Positions 1 to 10,581 of a stretch of 64,000 bases of DNA are shown piece by piece. How positions within the stretch are numbered: position 1 is the first letter of the stretch; each line of letters opens with the position of its first letter. The DNA lies in contig JAUCEF010000009.1 in NCBI GenBank assembly GCA_033558025.1, forward strand, positions 2,294,001 to 2,358,000. Reading direction: 5' to 3'. A program made the translations under genes and the position numbers. The notes under the pieces were generated by a model, which searched no databases, was not told where the DNA came from, and worked only from the letters and a program-made list of their open reading frames with translations. The stretch comes from Phytophthora sp. 'mugwort'. Its lineage: Eukaryota > Oomycota > Peronosporomycetes > Peronosporales > Peronosporaceae.

Positions 1-3000
1 ACTGGGAAACATCCCTACTGCGAGCTTTTGAAAGAGCTGGCAACGGTTGATCTGCAAACACGGCCGCACATTCTTGCATTGACTGCCTCGCCATTTGGCG
101 AAGCCGTACGTGAAACGGCAGGTCAGACTGCGTTAAACAAGCTCGCAAAATCATTTAACGCCGTCGTAAACGCCCCTACCATCGCTGCTGAAGACTTGGA
201 GGCGAGTTTCATTCCAAAGGAAGCACAATGGGTCACTGTGGCAGAAGATGACTCGGAACGAAAGCTTCGCGAGGGAATCAAGCGGTATATCGAGTCGTTC
301 TATGCACAGTTGACACGACTGATGAATGGGCAAGCGATGCCTTTCGAGACGAATTATGACACCAACGATATGGAGCTGTCCCAGTTTCTTGCAAAGCTGC
401 GACTCTTACGGTCGCATGCGGAGAGAATGGCAAGAGGAAGCAATGCGGACGTTGAGATGACGGGCGTTGAAAAGAGTAAACGCTCATCGTCCGAGCTGGA
501 ACTGATTCTTGCGCATTTGCAAAAAGTGGCCTCAAGCTTTTACAGCTTAAGTATCCATGGTGCTGGAACCGTTGCGGAATCTCTACGCCGAATTTTCAGC
601 GAATTGGAACGAGCAGATTCCAAGAAGGGAAAACGCACATTTGCGCTTGTTGAACAAGCGTTTCACGCCATCATGAGCCCGGCACTGATAAATTTCCCTC
701 TCGAGACATTCTCTGGGGCCGACATTTCAAATCGCGTGCATCTTGTAGCAGAATGCATTCGGAAGGCTAACTTTGACCACAACTCCCGTGCGATCGTGTT
801 TGTTCGGCGTCGTAAAACTGCGATTCTGCTGGCAAAAGCGATGGAAGCGTTGGATGTGCTTCGTGAACTCAACCCCACACGTTTTGTTGGACACAATTCT
901 TATGAAGGCATGTCATGGGAAGAAGAGCAGCGACCGACATTGGACCGTTTTCGTCAGGGACGCATCCGTCTTTTAGTGGCTACTAATGTGCTCGAAGAAG
1001 GTCTGGATGTGCCTGAATGCTCACTGGTAATTCAGTTCGATGGAGTTGTGGGAGTAACGAGTCTCATTCAAAGTCGAGGCCGAGCTCGTCACAGAGACAG
1101 CACTTTTATCATTTTCTGCTCTGCGGTGGGGAAGGAGCGCAATCAACGCCTCGTGGAGAATGAAAAACGGCTAGTCTTGATGGCAAACATGACTGCCGCA
1201 AGGTTAGAGTCCAAAACGACGGTGAAGGCGTTAATGGACAATTACCCGGAAGAAGTGGCAGCTGGTGTTTCAATCCATGAAAAAATGCCGGCATTGGCAG
1301 CGCGGGCAACATTTGACGCGATCGCTGATAAAGTGTACAACATCGTTCTGGGTGGTGCGTTTATCGGTGCTGACAAACAACTGCAAGCGGCTATCCTAGA
1401 AAGGGTCAGCGAGTTCGCCTCAGTCAGAATAGCAGACGAGCGCATTGGACTATGCACTGTTGCAGCGTCTCCTGACCAAAACATCTATCAGTCATACAAC
1501 TCGCTGTGCTCAGATATCGAGTTCTTTATTCAACAGCAATCCTTCTGGTTGCGCTTCGAAAGCGATGATATGGAGAGTGCAGCGAGTGGGATAGAAGCCG
1601 AGAATGTTTATGGTGTTGGCCTCCGGCGTGGATTAATGACCCCTGATGGTGCATTTATGGAACTCGAGAGTTTTGGTAATGTAGGCGACTTGGAGATGGC
1701 AGCAGATGCCTTGATCGCACGTTTTGAATACCGACGTGTGGATTTCGATTTGCGAGCGCTCTATGAGCCTCAAGTGTGGTTTGATTTGACTTCTTCAGCT
1801 CAAAGCGGTGCGATGGTGTACCTCTCATTTCAGCTGCCTCCGTCGTGCTATGTAGAGGATGAGCGAGAATGCAAGGGATGCCAGTCACAAGCGCTCATTT
1901 ACTGCTTTGTGTTGCATCACTCTGACGATCTAATGAAGCAGCTATGGAATCTTCGCGTGTTTTTCTCCAAGCTTGGAGTTGAAGTCCGTGAAACGAAGAT
2001 TTTAAAGGCAAAGAAAGAGCTGGTTCCTACCACGAGACTCCGTTTTTCGTTGCCAGTAGCGTATGCTCTGCAGTGTTTTCTTTCCGACTGCAGCCATTTC
2101 ACGAACGCATTCCTTCCGCCTGAATTTTATGATTTATTGAGTGAACTTGATCAAGACGTTCAAGAAAAGGCGCTCCTTTCGTTTCGTGCACACCCGAATG
2201 ATATCAGTATTGTTAATCAATTTTCGATTTATCTACAAGAAGAGCGTTCTGTATTGGAGGGACTGCGTAGCAGCTCGTCGTTGGGCTCAGGAGCTATTGT
2301 TTACAAAGTTATTGTAACGCCTTCACGGATTGTATATTGTCCGCCCGATCCAGCTCCAAGCAATCGCGTGTTTCGGCACTGGGGGTCGGAGAACTTCATG
2401 TACGTTTACTTTCGAGATGACAACATGGAACGTTTGGACTATACCTCTGGTTCGATTTTGGAGCGAATACGAAAGGTATTAAGGAATGGCATTGACATTC
2501 CTCACGTAAAAGATCGTCTCAAGTTTCATTTCCTGGGGTGTTCTCTGAGTCAAGTGCGTAATAGCAGCGCAATCTTCACGCTACTCGATCACCACGAAGT
2601 TAGGTCGTGGATTGGAGACCTTTCACATTTGACGTCTCCAGCGAAGTACCTGAAGCGTCTGGGTCAAGCATTTTCCTCTACAAGGGATACTTTTAAAGTC
2701 AACCAGAGTGTTCTTGATAACCCGATGGATGATATAGAGAACAATCAGTACGTGTTTACGGACGGGTGCGGTGAAATTGCTTCAGTTGGGGCTGAGAGTA
2801 TTGTCAGAGAACTGAAACTCTCTTTTACTCCATCAGCTTTCCAGATCCGCCTCGGAGGTGCAAAAGGTGTTTTGGTAGTATCTGATCTTGGCAACTCTAA
2901 CATCAGTCGCGAGCAAAGCATTGTGCTTCGCAAAAGCATGTCGAAGTTCATGTCCAGTCATACCATGCTTGAGATAGTCGCGTGTGCTGGTAAATCGGAA

Positions 3001-6000
3001 GCGTATTTAACACGTCAAAGCGTGCTGATCTTGAACGACCTTGGAATATGCGAAGATGTTTTTATGGAGATGCAAGAGGATTTTTTGAGCGAGTTGCGTT
3101 CGCTTATTGCATCCGATGATGGTGCATATTTTGAGCTGAAAGCGGTGCTTCCACAGGAAATTATGTTGCGAATCGACACTCTTGTCCGTAAGCTTGGTGT
3201 GAAAGTTTTGGTTGATGAGTTTTTGTCGTCATTGGCGACAACAATCTATCACTATCGGCTAGCTAATACGGTGATGCGTGCCAGAATCCCCATAGCCAAA
3301 GGACGTACTTTGATGGGTGTGGCAGATTTCACCGGGACTCTGAACTACGGGGAGGTGTTCGTGCAGTACTCTGTGACTGAGGAGGAGGTAGGAACCGATA
3401 GCTACGTAGCGCTTAATGGAGTTGACGTTGCTGTTCATCGAAGTCCGTGCCACCACCCCGGTGATATTCGAGTTCTTCGTTGCACAACGGATGTGCCACC
3501 GCAATTACGCCAGCTAAAGGACTGTATTGTGTTTCCTTGCAAAGGTCGACGACCACACCCTGACGAATGCACAGGAGGTGATTTGGATGGCGACATGTTT
3601 GTCGTCATTTGGGACAAACGGTTAATTCTGTCCAGGTCACAAGTCCAGGAACCAATGGCCTTTGATGAAGACACTGGAGGAGATACCAGTCCCCGAGGTG
3701 AGGAGTACCACCAGTCAACTGATGACGCAGGGTTGGTGGATTTTTATGTTCACTCCATCCAGGATGATATCCTAGGTGTGGCTTCGAATGCTCACCTTGC
3801 GCTGTGTGACTCGTCGAGCGATGGAAGCCTCGACGATAACGCAAAGATTTTGGCACGCATCTGCTCAAAGCAAGTCGACAGCCTCCGCGCAGAGAAGGAT
3901 CTGGAGATTGTACGTAACTTAGCGCCGAAAAGTTATCCGGATTTCATGCAAAATAAGGATAAGCCGTCATACCTGTCGAAAAAGATTTTAGGTAAGATGT
4001 ACCGCCGTTGCAAGGCCATTTTTGACACAACGATGACGAAGAGTGTAAGCCAAATGCCTATTCGTGACGATCAGTTCCTGATACTGGGATATATCGACTA
4101 CGTTGATCAGGCCAAAATGCTTTATCGCCAATACAAGTTGCGTCTGAAAGCTTTGTTGCTCATGTCGGGGGCTCAAACCGAGGCAGAGCTTGCGACTGGT
4201 ATGATTGTGGAGCCTCAAAGCGAGTACAAGGCTGACTATTTCCGCTTTGGAGAACAATGTAAGGACGCGTTCTACGCTCTTCAGGCGTCATTCCGATCCC
4301 AGTTCGACAGTGATACATCCACATTCACACCTGGTGAAAGTCTGAAGCTTGCTGCAGCTTGCTATTTTGTCGCCCACGACGACTCCGATGCGTCAACACG
4401 AAGCTTAAGTTTCCCGTGGATTGTGATAGATCTGCTTACGACAATCAAGGCCAGCAACGCTGGCAGTACGCATTACAAGCTGTGGACACCCGTACGCTTG
4501 TCAGCGTATGCTGAAACCATTCCAAAGCTACAATTGTGCATATTGGCTGAGATTGCAACGAATACGGAAGAATTATTGGCAGACTTGTTTGATCGATTGG
4601 TGGCAGTAAGTTCATTGCGCTCGGAGATGCCTGTCTCTCTCAAAAAGAAAGAGCTAGACCTCATTCTATTCGGCTCGTCTGGACTATTAACATTTGAAAA
4701 GCAGTCTGACTTGGATGTGATGGTTCGTTGTACGTCTTCACGTGGCTCGCTGAAGGCTATCGCAAAGGCATTGGAGGGGTCACACGATAATATCGATTTG
4801 AAAGATGATATTCGCGTACCTCTTTTGTCTTTTTCATTTCAACAATGGTCGATCGAGATGTGTAAGTTCTCAACTGGACCTGTGAAAACGCGCCTCTTTC
4901 GGTCATACATGGAGAAATACAACTTTTTCTGGCCGTGTGTGTATTTCCTGGTGCGCTGGGGGAAATGCGTCGGACTGATTCGGCGACGCTCGGGTGGTGG
5001 ACTCGCCATGTTTTCACCTACGGGGTTCATTTGGTTGTTCCTACGGTTCTGTACCGAACATAACTTTGTACAGCGGATTAGTATTGGTCCCATTACGGTG
5101 AAGGAGATCCTAAAGAACAACGACATTGATTCCGAGATCTCGTTTTGGACGGAGTTGCTGACTCGACTGGTGTCTGGAAATGAGGATGCATCTGCTTTGT
5201 CTGCAGCTGATGTTCTCCTTTCATTCTTCGCACACTACGCAAAATTATCCACTCCTGCCTGTGATTATGGATTCACAGATCCACTCGACCCGAACAATGA
5301 TACAGAACTGGAACCTGAAGCGGTGACGCTGTTTCGTTCGGAGTGTCATATTGCGTTTCACCAGTTGGTGATCGCACAGGGAGACATTAAATACCTACTG
5401 ACACATCGCGAAGAGCAGACAAGTAGAATCACACTCAGTCATGCGCTCAGCACACGGATTCATGAGGCCAAAGATTTTTTCTCTCGGAAAATCCTGTTCG
5501 AAACGCGAGCAAACAGCTCGACGCGCTTGCTGTTCAAGTTCCACCCGAATTCTCTACGCTCTGATTTGTATGTTGCTGAGATCATCGGACCTGGCGATGC
5601 GGTGCAGCGAATCGAAGAACATATACATATGATTGAGCAGGAACTTGGTGCAAGAATGCCATTCCGCTCGAATCGGAATTTCCACCACGAAGGCTCCAGT
5701 TTGGTTCTGTTCGAGGGTGCGGGGTCACAACAGGAGAAAATTGGGTTCCAAGATTATTTCGGTGAGCGTCATGGTGAGCACAACAACATCCGACTGCATC
5801 AGGCACACTTGATTTGCTTCATGAATGGACGGCAGTGGTATGAGCACGCAGGGGCAACATTTTGCGCCAAGTTTATCCAGCAAATGATCAAACTGTCGAG
5901 ATACGAACATCTAAACTCGGGTATTACCAAGGCTAAAGCGTTCGTGCGATTCGGCCATCACTATTTGATTAACTTACCGCGTTCGTTCGACGAGGAGACG

Positions 6001-7077
6001 ATCATGCTAGCTAGTATCAAGAGGTTAGAAGACGAGTTCGAGCGAGGCCGAACTGCACGCGAGCTGTACGAGTCCGTTTTGATTGCAAAGCAGAAGCAAA
6101 GGGCACAAGCCGAGGCCGAAAAAGACGTGTTAGATGATAATGTTGCGGGAGTTGACAACCAGAACGAGGAGATTACATGGGGAGAGTATTCCGGTGAGGA
6201 GCAGGAGGGTTGGGATGATGAGTACGGTGGCATCGAAGAGGACGAGTATGATTACTATGGTGGCGGCGGGGGAGGTGCTAGACAAAAGCGCCCACCACGA
6301 AGACCACGAATGAAATTTCAAAAAGCCGATACCGTCGCCCGAGGCGACAAGGGCGTCACTCATTCGTTCTACTCGATGCTCGAGCCAGAACATGCACCTT
6401 GGACGAAGGAGTACGCTATGAAGCGCCTGGGTATGACAATGATTGAAGAGTCCGATTCATATCAGGTCTCTATCGTGCACCAGTCCTTTGAGTATAATGT
6501 CAGGCTCACGGACGACTTGCAACTGGTAAAGATAACAACGCGCCCGTCACGCTGGTTCAGTGCGACATTGAAGATGCGACAAGAGATGAACGATGAAAGC
6601 CACATGATGGACTCGACGCCAGATGTGCGTTTTTACGTATCGACAACAGAGGACATGCCCAAGACTGACAGCTTATACGTGAAGCTGGCTGACTGTTGCA
6701 AGAACGCGCCCAATGGCCGAGGCGTCATTGAGTTTTGTGACGAAACCCGTGAGAACGTGCGTATTAGCCGTCATCTAGTCGATGCTGGCGAGTCGCCTGC
6801 GTGCATCGGAACGGTTCGACACGTGCGCGGTGCGAAATACTCCAATTCAGATACGGAAATGCAGCTGTCATTGATGCATATCCGCGAGTTTACCACCCCC
6901 GACCGAAACCCCGAGGATGGCTTCATGCGTGTTCGTGACAAGGTCGAGACGGAGTTTTTGCTTCCAACACTGACGCCAGAACGCCGCTTGTTGCCGACCT
7001 TCGCGCGTGCTTTCCTGTGTACAGGAATGGAGTTTGCGGACTTCTTGCGCACTCGAGCGGATATGGAGATGCCTTGA
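1..7077 (+). CDS. Dicer-type helicase / RNA-dependent RNA polymerase / nucleotidyltransferase fusion (5'-partial)
   Basis: Eukaryotic RNA-silencing RdRP, which copies RNA templates into dsRNA for Dicer. The frame is open to base 1, so the start and the DExD half of the helicase lie upstream. First comes the end of a Dicer-like DEAD domain (LALTASPF, about nt 75-100). The helicase C-terminal domain is at about 780-1120, ending in QSRGRARHRDS. The RdRP core spans roughly 2750-4450, with catalytic DLDGD at 3580-3594. A Pol-beta/Cid1-type nucleotidyltransferase follows: GSSG at about 4672, DLD at about 4708-4716, and a likely third carboxylate in SIEM near 4850. A PAP-associated-like stretch (FWPCVYFLVRWGK) is at about 4927-4965. 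Past 5500 there is an unassigned region, an acidic/Gly-rich linker (6160-6290) and an unrecognised C-terminus. No intron or frameshift is seen over 7 kb. Helicase-RdRP fusions are known in Dictyostelium and Phytophthora; the nucleotidyltransferase call is from motifs only. Confidence 0.93.
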   Translation, partial: TGKHPYCELLKELATVDLQTRPHILALTASPFGEAVRETAGQTALNKLAKSFNAVVNAPTIAAEDLEASFIPKEAQWVTVAEDDSERKLREGIKRYIESFYAQLTRLMNGQAMPFETNYDTNDMELSQFLAKLRLLRSHAERMARGSNADVEMTGVEKSKRSSSELELILAHLQKVASSFYSLSIHGAGTVAESLRRIFSELERADSKKGKRTFALVEQAFHAIMSPALINFPLETFSGADISNRVHLVAECIRKANFDHNSRAIVFVRRRKTAILLAKAMEALDVLRELNPTRFVGHNSYEGMSWEEEQRPTLDRFRQGRIRLLVATNVLEEGLDVPECSLVIQFDGVVGVTSLIQSRGRARHRDSTFIIFCSAVGKERNQRLVENEKRLVLMANMTAARLESKTTVKALMDNYPEEVAAGVSIHEKMPALAARATFDAIADKVYNIVLGGAFIGADKQLQAAILERVSEFASVRIADERIGLCTVAASPDQNIYQSYNSLCSDIEFFIQQQSFWLRFESDDMESAASGIEAENVYGVGLRRGLMTPDGAFMELESFGNVGDLEMAADALIARFEYRRVDFDLRALYEPQVWFDLTSSAQSGAMVYLSFQLPPSCYVEDERECKGCQSQALIYCFVLHHSDDLMKQLWNLRVFFSKLGVEVRETKILKAKKELVPTTRLRFSLPVAYALQCFLSDCSHFTNAFLPPEFYDLLSELDQDVQEKALLSFRAHPNDISIVNQFSIYLQEERSVLEGLRSSSSLGSGAIVYKVIVTPSRIVYCPPDPAPSNRVFRHWGSENFMYVYFRDDNMERLDYTSGSILERIRKVLRNGIDIPHVKDRLKFHFLGCSLSQVRNSSAIFTLLDHHEVRSWIGDLSHLTSPAKYLKRLGQAFSSTRDTFKVNQSVLDNPMDDIENNQYVFTDGCGEIASVGAESIVRELKLSFTPSAFQIRLGGAKGVLVVSDLGNSNISREQSIVLRKSMSKFMSSHTMLEIVACAGKSEAYLTRQSVLILNDLGICEDVFMEMQEDFLSELRSLIASDDGAYFELKAVLPQEIMLRIDTLVRKLGVKVLVDEFLSSLATTIYHYRLANTVMRARIPIAKGRTLMGVADFTGTLNYGEVFVQYSVTEEEVGTDSYVALNGVDVAVHRSPCHHPGDIRVLRCTTDVPPQLRQLKDCIVFPCKGRRPHPDECTGGDLDGDMFVVIWDKRLILSRSQVQEPMAFDEDTGGDTSPRGEEYHQSTDDAGLVDFYVHSIQDDILGVASNAHLALCDSSSDGSLDDNAKILARICSKQVDSLRAEKDLEIVRNLAPKSYPDFMQNKDKPSYLSKKILGKMYRRCKAIFDTTMTKSVSQMPIRDDQFLILGYIDYVDQAKMLYRQYKLRLKALLLMSGAQTEAELATGMIVEPQSEYKADYFRFGEQCKDAFYALQASFRSQFDSDTSTFTPGESLKLAAACYFVAHDDSDASTRSLSFPWIVIDLLTTIKASNAGSTHYKLWTPVRLSAYAETIPKLQLCILAEIATNTEELLADLFDRLVAVSSLRSEMPVSLKKKELDLILFGSSGLLTFEKQSDLDVMVRCTSSRGSLKAIAKALEGSHDNIDLKDDIRVPLLSFSFQQWSIEMCKFSTGPVKTRLFRSYMEKYNFFWPCVYFLVRWGKCVGLIRRRSGGGLAMFSPTGFIWLFLRFCTEHNFVQRISIGPITVKEILKNNDIDSEISFWTELLTRLVSGNEDASALSAADVLLSFFAHYAKLSTPACDYGFTDPLDPNNDTELEPEAVTLFRSECHIAFHQLVIAQGDIKYLLTHREEQTSRITLSHALSTRIHEAKDFFSRKILFETRANSSTRLLFKFHPNSLRSDLYVAEIIGPGDAVQRIEEHIHMIEQELGARMPFRSNRNFHHEGSSLVLFEGAGSQQEKIGFQDYFGERHGEHNNIRLHQAHLICFMNGRQWYEHAGATFCAKFIQQMIKLSRYEHLNSGITKAKAFVRFGHHYLINLPRSFDEETIMLASIKRLEDEFERGRTARELYESVLIAKQKQRAQAEAEKDVLDDNVAGVDNQNEEITWGEYSGEEQEGWDDEYGGIEEDEYDYYGGGGGGARQKRPPRRPRMKFQKADTVARGDKGVTHSFYSMLEPEHAPWTKEYAMKRLGMTMIEESDSYQVSIVHQSFEYNVRLTDDLQLVKITTRPSRWFSATLKMRQEMNDESHMMDSTPDVRFYVSTTEDMPKTDSLYVKLADCCKNAPNGRGVIEFCDETRENVRISRHLVDAGESPACIGTVRHVRGAKYSNSDTEMQLSLMHIREFTTPDRNPEDGFMRVRDKVETEFLLPTLTPERRLLPTFARAFLCTGMEFADFLRTRADMEMP

Positions 7078-7274
7078 TTTCAATCGTGATGAATTAAAAT
7101 TTACGTGTTGTACGCGAAACTTGGGATTGGCTTCATTGAAGTGAAAATTTTCGTAATTGATCAGCATAGCCCAAGCTACAATGAATTAAAGTGCTGCTCG
7201 ACATGTTGTATTCTATGTTGGGCCTTTCGTGCCCCCTCTAACAGTATCCTAAGTGTATTTTCCAATGTGATTTT

Positions 7275-8162
7275 TTATGTTATTTCTCGGGAGCTCGCGA
7301 TGCGCAGTCGGACGAAGTACACGCATACAAAATCGCTGTACCCGCTCTCTATGTTTATCTGGATTGCTTCAATTGTGGACTCGGAGATCTCTTTCTCATC
7401 GGCGTCGCCTCCCTTCTCTTCCTCATTGCTGTCTGACGAGCGACGTGCCAGTGCAAATCGATGTGTATCCAGCTTCCCGCTATCTGCAGCACTCACTTCA
7501 AGCTCTCCAACGACCGCCATTCTCGTCATGGCAACATGCCGACTGGGTGACACACGCAGCTGAAGTTTCGTGACATGCCTACATGTGATCTCCACTGCGG
7601 CCACACGCTTGGGCTCGCCCAGTATAATCCGGAGGAATTGGGGAAACATGCCACTCGACACCCACAGCGTGCGACTGCCGTTCTCCAGCACATTCGCTGG
7701 ACTGTAAATTTCATCGTACGAGCTGCTGAATACGTCCGACACAATGGCAAGTCCAGCATCACCCAAACGCTGAGCGTCTAGCCCGTGACACGAGGTGGAA
7801 ACGACCTCGGCGTCTTCAGCCAGAGATGTCAGAGTCGACATCCCCCGTGGCTTGGCACTGGCGGGTCGAAAGCTCTTCCTCCTGGTGGCAGCTGGAATCG
7901 GCTCCAATTGTCCCTGCTGTTGCTGCTCGTGTTCGGCTTGAATCCGTTGGAGTTCTAGTTCTCGCAATTGTTCCTCCAGAGCCGTACGTCGATCAGCATC
8001 ATTCGACGATGAAATCAACCGCTTGATCTCTTGAATCTACAATTCGTATCGGCAACACTCTATGTTAGCACTGCAACGTTGGCGACCAACTATTCTATTG
8101 GACAGGGATCTATCTACCTGTGCCTCGAAGTCGACGTCCAACTCGTTGATGGCCTGAGGCAT
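7275..8162 (-). CDS. IFT25: Intraflagellar transport protein 25 (HSPB11-like), two exons
   Basis: IFT25 is an IFT-B subunit that pairs with IFT27 in flagella. Exon 1 is 8118-8162 (15 codons from ATG at 8162); an 81-nt intron 8037-8117 (GTAGAT...TTGTAG) joins in phase 0 to exon 2, 7275-8036. The 268-aa product starts with a short charged helix rich in E, Q and R (ALEEQLRELELQRIQAEHE), followed by a low-complexity linker. The jelly-roll/F5-8C-like domain has the family signature of a 'SSS(Y/D)E..SPANVLENG...LWVSSGMFPQFLRI' type, which matches the human 'PPENIIDG...FWTTTGMFPQ' region. The N-terminal coiled coil is longer than in the human protein (about 144 aa). It lies tail-to-tail with the RdRP gene, about 200 bp apart. 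Its presence suggests a flagellated zoospore stage. Exon 1 is inferred from frame and splice signals. Confidence 0.82.
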
Positions 8163-10179
8163 GTTCGATGTTCAGACCGCGGCCTCTCTTCTCGAGCTCT
8201 CGTGTCCGTCTTGGCAATAGCCAACCACTTGCTTAGCGAACCGTTTTGGAGCGTTGGCACCCGCCTCAAGCAATGAATAAAGCTTATTTATAGCGGTGCT
8301 ATAACGATGGTAGCTGCGCATCATGCGCTAACTTGTTAATCCCAAAATCTGGGCGTAAGATGAAGGGGTCAAGGGCGCCCCACCCATCAAGTCTTCGAAT
8401 CGGCAACGCACTTCGAGATTACTGTAAGGAGTTGCAGTGAAAAGGTTACGTCAGACGGAAGAAGCGCATAATCGAGAGCAAGAACAGTCGGGCACTACTG
8501 TCGAACCACTCACGCACTAACAGCTTGTGGCTGGCGATGCAAAAAAAATCAATGCAACTAATGAGTAAATGAGCTGGAGGTATCTGTAACCATCCGTTCA
8601 TGTGCGTAGATGCCGGGAGCAAGCCCCACTTGTACTCTGACACCCCCATCCATACACGTGTCTTGTGTGGCAAGATTCAGTGAAGCGCCATTTAACTAAA
8701 GCTGCAAGGCGAAGTCATCAGTTCAGACGTTGGAGCTGGCGGTACGTTTTCTGCGACGTCGATGCAGACGCACTCACGCCGGTACTCGCGCCGGCCGAGC
8801 CTTCGCCTGATCAACATGCTGTCGTTCATCACAGAAACAGCTCCATCATTTGACTGGTTCGTGCTGAAAGAGCAGCACGTTTGCTTTTATTTTAAGTTGC
8901 AGTTGGGGGTTCGATGTCAACACGCTGACATCAGTCCGCTAGTCTATAACTGTACTATGAAGCCGTATGCCAGACTTATCTGAAGCAAATCAGACTGATA
9001 TTTTTCGTAGTAAACTCATTTTTTGTATGCTCCTAGTTGAAGTTCTCAGCCATGTAGCATGCTCGTTTTTGTATGTGCTTAGTTGAAGTTGCCGGTAGTG
9101 TGAAAACAAATTGCCAAAATCTTGTCCCCCGCTCACTGCCTAAGAACACACATCACACAAACCCTGTAGATGCAAGACGCAAACCTGTGAACTAGCACTG
9201 CTTCCCACGCCTTACTCTCAGACCCAATCAGTGATGCCACACCAACCGCATAATAGGCACGCCCTATCGGACCACGTCTCCTCTCTACAATGACATTAAA
9301 TTCCAGCCATGTAGCCCACACAGTAACAAAATCATTGCTCTTTGCGTGCTTCCCGAACGGTGTCCGGGCCTAGCTGGAGGTAGACTTGACCATCGGACTG
9401 CTCGCCCTCCCCGCCATGCTGAACAGGCCTAATCGAGCGGCTCCTGACGTTGTGCTTGCCGATCTGACGAGCATGGCGTCGATGTGAGCAACAGCTCGTA
9501 CAGAAAGGGCGTCAACGTCGAAGCACGTGCTAGGCGTCGGTGCCAGCGTCAGCCTGGGCGTTCCTGGCGTTGTGGGTACCAGTACGGCAGCGAATACCGA
9601 ATTCGTCAATACACTGCAGCCCCAGTCCATGCTACTCCTATTTAAGGTTTAAAAATATGACTAAGTAGAACATGCGTTACATCTTTTTAGTCAGCTACGA
9701 GCGGAACCGCCAGAAGCAAATAAACCTTGGCCAATCTCGAGTGACAAGCCCACTAAAGTGGTCGAGTAGTCCTCGGTTTGGTGCTCTGCACTCACCAGAT
9801 GCACCGCCATGTCGACCATCGCACATCTTCCGCTGCGAAGTCGATAATAATAAAGTGGACTTATGCTGTACGTTGAGGCTTTTTTTTCCATCGCTGAAGA
9901 CGTTCAGGTTCACCGGATCGATGCCCATCCCGACGCGGTGAACGTTGCCACCACACAGAAAGATCACAATACAACCGTCGCTTCACGGAAAGCCGCTCAG
10001 TGTAGAGACTTCAGTTGCCGTGCACGAATGAACAAATACACCATTTTTATTAGTTTTCTTTTGCCGCTCTCTTTTAGCAGCTACAATCTACCAGCTCGAT
10101 TAGTATCCGAAGGACCTGCAGTTTACATTGACGAACGTGCGAAGCGACGAGACAGGGCGGCGTCGACCTTCAGTCGCAC
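8163..10179. other. Intergenic stretch without a supported gene
   Basis: About 2 kb between IFT25 and the small mitochondrial-type gene. Only short open frames occur, for example 8762-8983 (+) and 9370-9630 (-). Neither has a recognisable domain or a convincing splice partner. Near 9020-9100 a motif of the form TTTTGTATG-TAGTTGAAGTTG is repeated twice, and TCAGCCATGTAGC recurs near 9047 and 9304, which suggests small degenerate repeats. I see no RNA gene. Confidence 0.5.
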
Positions 10180-10581
10180 TCACATTTCCTTGTGCATCAT
10201 GGCCTCTTCCTCGGCGGGCGTATACTCGGGGAAGTCCGAGGGTTCGCAGAAGTGCTGCTGCATCTCAGACATGAGCTCCTCCTCGGCCAGGGCGTGGGCG
10301 TCCATGACGGGCTCCGTGTGCTGGATTCGAGGCACGGCCTGGCCCAATAGCGTGTCCTCCATGGGGGTGAACTCGGGGAAGGCCGAGGCCTCGGAAAAGT
10401 GCCTGGCCGCCACCTCCTCCAGCGTTCCTTCCAGGTCCAGGCGCGCTGAGGTGGCGGCATTGTTGAGGCTTGTGAGCGGCGGCTTAATTGTCTGCAGCGC
10501 CATGAGCAGCGTGCGGGACGTGGCGATACCGCGCGCCGCCAGTTGGCGCTGGAAGGCTGGGGAGCGAACGAGGCGGAGCAT
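10180..10581 (-). CDS. Small putative mitochondrial protein, single-repeat paralog
   Basis: 133 aa, no recognised family. The first 30 residues (MLRLVRSPAFQRQLAARGIATSR) are rich in Arg, Ser, Ala and Leu and lack acidic residues, as in a mitochondrial presequence with a likely cleavage near RGIA/TS. The rest is acidic, with a unit of the type 'DLEGTLEEVAARHFSE..AFPEFTPMEDTLLGQAVPRI' and a C-terminal relative of it ending in EEEAMMHKEM. It is the close paralog of the gene at 11547-12116 and is divergently transcribed from it, about 965 bp between starts. Strong conservation of protein sequence between the two copies supports it as real coding sequence. The opposite strand also holds a long open frame, which I take as a shadow. 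Function unknown. Confidence 0.8.
   Translation of the reverse strand: MLRLVRSPAFQRQLAARGIATSRTLLMALQTIKPPLTSLNNAATSARLDLEGTLEEVAARHFSEASAFPEFTPMEDTLLGQAVPRIQHTEPVMDAHALAEEELMSEMQQHFCEPSDFPEYTPAEEEAMMHKEM

Noticed and set aside
1..30. TTG near base 28 as the start of the RdRP gene
   Set aside because: The frame is open to base 1 and begins inside a Dicer-like helicase motif, so the true start is outside the window.
1..1000. Loss of the helicase DExD motif from the RdRP fusion
   Set aside because: Its absence here is explained by the window edge, not by a truncated gene.
8665..9630. Short frames near 8.7 kb and 9.4 kb as possible secreted effectors
   Set aside because: No signal peptide of normal form, no RXLR or LFLAK motif, and no splice context. 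The resemblance to an effector leader is too weak.
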